Made by a program: the position numbers and the translations under genes. Positions 6,689-8,550 of a stretch of DNA of 8,550 nt are shown piece after piece. The DNA is from Lachnospiraceae bacterium. Lineage in GTDB: Bacteria > Bacillota_A > Clostridia > Lachnospirales > Lachnospiraceae. The stretch is from assembly GCA_003446335.1 (NCBI GenBank), contig DMAZ01000006.1, forward strand, positions 1 through 8,550, in the 5' to 3' direction. Within the stretch, counting starts at the first letter, position 1. Every line of letters begins with the position of its first letter. The notes below the pieces were generated by a model. That model had not been told where the DNA came from. It did not search any database and saw only the letters and a list, made by a program, of their open reading frames with translations.

Positions 6689-7213
6689 TTACCGTTTTTT
6701 CGGGAACCACGGAATACAGCGGTTGGTACGGGCACAATACTCTTCATATTCTGTTCCGTACCTTTCCAGGAGCCATTTTTCCTCCGTACGTCTGACCAGG
6801 ACCGTCATATAGATCCAGAACACGAACGGCAGGATCAGAAGGACCGCATTGTGCTTGAAGAGCAGCGCGCCTGTAGCGATAAATGCTGCTCCTGTGTAGG
6901 TGGGATTCCTTACCCACGCATACACTCCGTCCGTAACAAGACGGTTGTTTCTGACGTTCATACTGATCTTTGAGACAAATACGGCACCGATCCAGAGAAC
7001 GGCTCCCAGAACGCAGAAAACCGCTCCCAGTATATAAAATACGGCATGATACCGCTCAATATTTCCAAAAGCCAACACGCCTCTGTCGACCATATTTATA
7101 GCAAGTGCCGCAGCAATGAGGACTCCGTATATAAATGGAATGGCGGCGCCTCCGGCCGGAAGCGGAGGAATGCGCTCCTCTTCCTTCTTCTTTTTGATCA
7201 GTTTATTGGACAT
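6689..7213 (-). CDS. Isoprenylcysteine carboxyl methyltransferase (ICMT)/phospholipid methyltransferase-family membrane protein
   Basis: A 174-residue integral membrane protein with a Lys/Glu-rich cytoplasmic start and hydrophobic segments at about 24-41, 55-80, 107-118 and 121-140. The family signature is in the C-terminal half: RLVTDGVYAWVRNPTYTGA near 91-109, then RRTEEKWLLERYGTEYEEY at 141-159 and a final PWFP. These segments form the SAM-binding and active-site region in ICMT/PEMT-like enzymes. Bacterial members methylate lipids or small lipophilic acids; the actual substrate is unknown. The frame extends to an ATG at 7240, but ATG 7213 is preferred. It follows AAGGGGG by 8 bases, while the upstream ATG has no ribosome site. 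The HEXXH gene follows after 43 bases. Bacterial paralogues often have no link to prenylated proteins, so the ICMT name is a family label only. Confidence 0.85.
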   Translation of the reverse strand: MSNKLIKKKKEEERIPPLPAGGAAIPFIYGVLIAAALAINMVDRGVLAFGNIERYHAVFYILGAVFCVLGAVLWIGAVFVSKISMNVRNNRLVTDGVYAWVRNPTYTGAAFIATGALLFKHNAVLLILPFVFWIYMTVLVRRTEEKWLLERYGTEYEEYCARTNRCIPWFPKKR

Positions 7214-7272
7214 ACTCCTATCCCCCTTCTTATTCTCCATGATTTTAACATGGACTTTCCCCGAATGCCATA

Positions 7273-7302
7273 ATTATGTCCCGAAGCGGGCAAAAATGTG
7301 AT
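7273..7302 (-). promoter_or_regulatory. Candidate promoter for the methyltransferase/HEXXH pair
   Basis: On the minus strand ATCACA (7302-7297), an 18-base spacer, then CATAAT (7278-7273). The -10 matches at 5 of 6 bases and the -35 at 4 of 6. The start would be near 7266. The -10 lies in the perfect palindrome CATAATTATG (7269-7278). A second small inverted repeat CCCG-aag-CGGG (7280-7290) sits in the spacer. Confidence 0.35.
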
Positions 7303-7307
7303 ATTAT
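7299..7307 (+). promoter_or_regulatory. Candidate extended -10 promoter for the amidase gene
   Basis: TGA directly followed by TATTAT (7302-7307) gives an extended -10 element (TGn plus hexamer), which can work without a good -35; none is seen at the right spacing. Transcription would begin near 7314 and leave about 50 bases before the TTG start at 7364. It overlaps the -35 of the opposing candidate promoter. Confidence 0.4.
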
Positions 7308-7363
7308 GATAAACATAGCGAATTCACCAAACATGATTGTTCTTGATCAAAAGGAGAAGCAAA

Positions 7364-8449
7364 TTGAAAAGAAAACTAATGTATATAACACTTGCAGGGC
7401 TCATGGCCTTCTCCCTGTTATCCTGTGGAGCAAAGCCGTCTGCTCAGCCGGACGATTCCGTCATCCCTTCCACTTCGTCTCAGGAAACCTCTGTACCGGA
7501 AACCTCCGGTGCAGCGGAGAGCACAGTCTCCTCTGTTGCCGAGGTTTCATCTCCTGACAGTTCCGCAGTGAGCGATCTCTCTGCTGCGGATCTCTCCGGC
7601 GCAGATCTCTCTGCATCCGGTGATACTTCTTCCGTTGCCGAAGCAGCCATATCCGGAACACCCGCTCCGGCAGAACCGATCACACAGAAACAGATTTCCC
7701 TTACAGATGATCTGGAATTTGCCCAGTTCTCAAAAATCCACTCAGATCCGGCCATCCTCTATGAAAATCACAGGGAGAACAGTAACGGCATCACGATCTG
7801 TGTCAATGCGGGGCACGGAACAAATGGCGGAGAGTCTGAACGCACACAGTGCCATCCGGACGGGACACCGAAGGTGACCGGCGGCTCCACGTCTGAAGGT
7901 TCCACCACAGCGATGGCAGTCGCTTCCGGAATGACTTTCCTGGACGGTACGGAAGAGCGCGCAGTTACGCTTCCTGCTGCCATTTTCCTGAAAGACAGAC
8001 TGCTCGATGCAGGCTACAATGTACTCATGATCCGCGAGACGGAGGATGTACAGCTGGATAATATCGCACGTACGGTGCTTGCCAACAATTATGCCCAGGC
8101 TCACGTCGCGCTGCACTGGGATTCCACAGAATCAGACAAAGGCGCTTATTATATGAAAGTCCCGTCCGTGGATTCCTATAAGAGCATGTATCCGGTATCT
8201 GAGACCTGGGAAAAGAGTGATGCATTCGGCGATTGTCTGGTCGAAGGTCTTAGACAGGCAGGAAGAACAATATACGAAACCGGAAGCATTGAAATGGATC
8301 TCACACAGACATCCTATTCCAAAGTCCCGAGTATTGACATCGAACTCGGAGACAGGGCATCCGACCATTCGGATGAACAGCTCCAGAACATCGCGGAAGG
8401 ACTTCTTATGGGAATCAACTCATACTTCGGAATCGGCGGAGTCGGCTGA
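7364..8449 (+). CDS. Lipoprotein N-acetylmuramoyl-L-alanine amidase (Amidase_3 type)
   Basis: A 361-residue cell-wall hydrolase, tethered outside the membrane, that cuts the bond between MurNAc and L-Ala in peptidoglycan. The TTG at 7364 is chosen because AAGGAG lies 7 bases upstream and it gives a clean lipoprotein signal: a KRK start, a hydrophobic core, and lipobox LLSC with Cys21. Residues 22-105 are a Ser/Ala/Glu-rich linker. The catalytic domain runs from about 140 to the end. Zinc ligands are likely His151 in NAGHG, a Glu at 197-198 in GTEERAVTL, and His251 in VALHWDS. The catalytic Glu is Glu327 in SIDIELGD. About 46 residues separate the first two ligands (CHPDGTPKVTGGS region), a form I associate with clostridial members. 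Family role is in daughter-cell separation or wall turnover. The gene is divergent from the methyltransferase-like gene and appears to stand alone. Confidence 0.9.
   Translation: MKRKLMYITLAGLMAFSLLSCGAKPSAQPDDSVIPSTSSQETSVPETSGAAESTVSSVAEVSSPDSSAVSDLSAADLSGADLSASGDTSSVAEAAISGTPAPAEPITQKQISLTDDLEFAQFSKIHSDPAILYENHRENSNGITICVNAGHGTNGGESERTQCHPDGTPKVTGGSTSEGSTTAMAVASGMTFLDGTEERAVTLPAAIFLKDRLLDAGYNVLMIRETEDVQLDNIARTVLANNYAQAHVALHWDSTESDKGAYYMKVPSVDSYKSMYPVSETWEKSDAFGDCLVEGLRQAGRTIYETGSIEMDLTQTSYSKVPSIDIELGDRASDHSDEQLQNIAEGLLMGINSYFGIGGVG
7574..7618 (+). repeat. 15-bp tandem repeat, three copies, in the amidase linker
   Basis: Three adjacent 15-base units each begin GATCTCTC (7574-7588, 7589-7603, 7604-7618). 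They differ mainly in the last bases and encode the five-residue unit DLSxx (DLSAA, DLSGA, DLSAS). The repeat is in frame, so changes in copy number would lengthen or shorten the wall-spanning linker without breaking the enzyme. Confidence 0.8.
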
Positions 8450-8550
8450 CATCTTCCGGACCGGATTCCTGCATATCCTCACGGATCGTTTATCTCAACG
8501 TGAAAGCGTGTCACTCTGATGCACACGTCTGCGATCCGCCGGAGGCTTTT
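8450..8550 (+). other. Downstream noncoding stretch with possible structured or terminator-like end
   Basis: No gene can be supported here. CTTCCGG (8453-8459) can pair with CCGGAGG (8539-8545) and GGAT (8463-8466) with ATCC (8534-8537). An inner CGTGT (8507-8511) can pair with ACACG (8523-8527). CTTTT follows the outer stem at the window edge, so this may be an extended terminator for the amidase gene. All three minus-strand frames reading in from the edge stop within about 75 bases. The end of a convergent gene is therefore possible but not shown. Confidence 0.3.

Noticed and set aside
7214..7240. Upstream ATG for the methyltransferase-like protein
   Set aside because: No ribosome site precedes it, and the ATG at 7213 is preceded by AAGGGGG at good spacing.
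7337..7363. Upstream TTG start for the amidase
   Set aside because: It would add nine residues ahead of the lipoprotein signal and has no ribosome site, whereas the TTG at 7364 follows AAGGAG by 7 bases.

Overview
The window looks like a chromosomal stretch of a low-to-mid GC Gram-positive bacterium, most likely a Clostridia/Lachnospiraceae-type Firmicute. This is inferred from strong AAGGAG-type ribosome sites, a lipoprotein amidase of the kind common in Clostridia, and a YknXYZ-style exporter of the sort found in Gram-positives. No species can be named from sequence alone. No tRNA, rRNA, CRISPR array or insertion sequence was seen.

Layout. (1) Positions 1-932, minus strand: the first 310 residues of proA (gamma-glutamyl phosphate reductase, proline synthesis), cut by the left window edge. 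(2) Positions 933-1258: a divergent regulatory region with a candidate promoter for each side. (3) Positions 1259-5942, plus strand: a tight four-gene operon. It holds a CbbX/SpoVK-type AAA+ ATPase, a long HlyD/MacA/YknX-type membrane fusion protein, a MacB/LolD/YknY-type ABC ATPase and a MacB/YknZ-type FtsX permease. It ends in a very strong intrinsic terminator at 5963-5997. (4) Positions 5929-7213, minus strand: a soluble HEXXH zinc-protease-like protein of no family I recognise, preceded by a membrane isoprenylcysteine-carboxyl-methyltransferase-like protein. The protease-like gene converges on the exporter and overlaps it tail to tail. (5) Positions 7214-7363: a second divergent promoter region. 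(6) Positions 7364-8449, plus strand: a lipoprotein N-acetylmuramoyl-L-alanine amidase with a Ser/Ala-rich linker containing a 15-bp tandem repeat. (7) Positions 8450-8550: noncoding as far as can be seen, with a possible structured or terminator-like end.

How the genes fit together. The fusion protein, ABC ATPase and permease are a complete MacAB/YknXYZ-type exporter that would move or expel a peptide, lipid or amphiphile across the single membrane. The most unusual feature is that a cytoplasmic AAA+ remodelling ATPase is the first gene of the same transcript, with its own promoter and a leader hairpin. This suggests, but does not prove, a functional partnership between an AAA+ remodeller and the exporter. 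The methyltransferase plus HEXXH pair is a second small module of unknown purpose. proA and the amidase are ordinary housekeeping or cell-wall functions.
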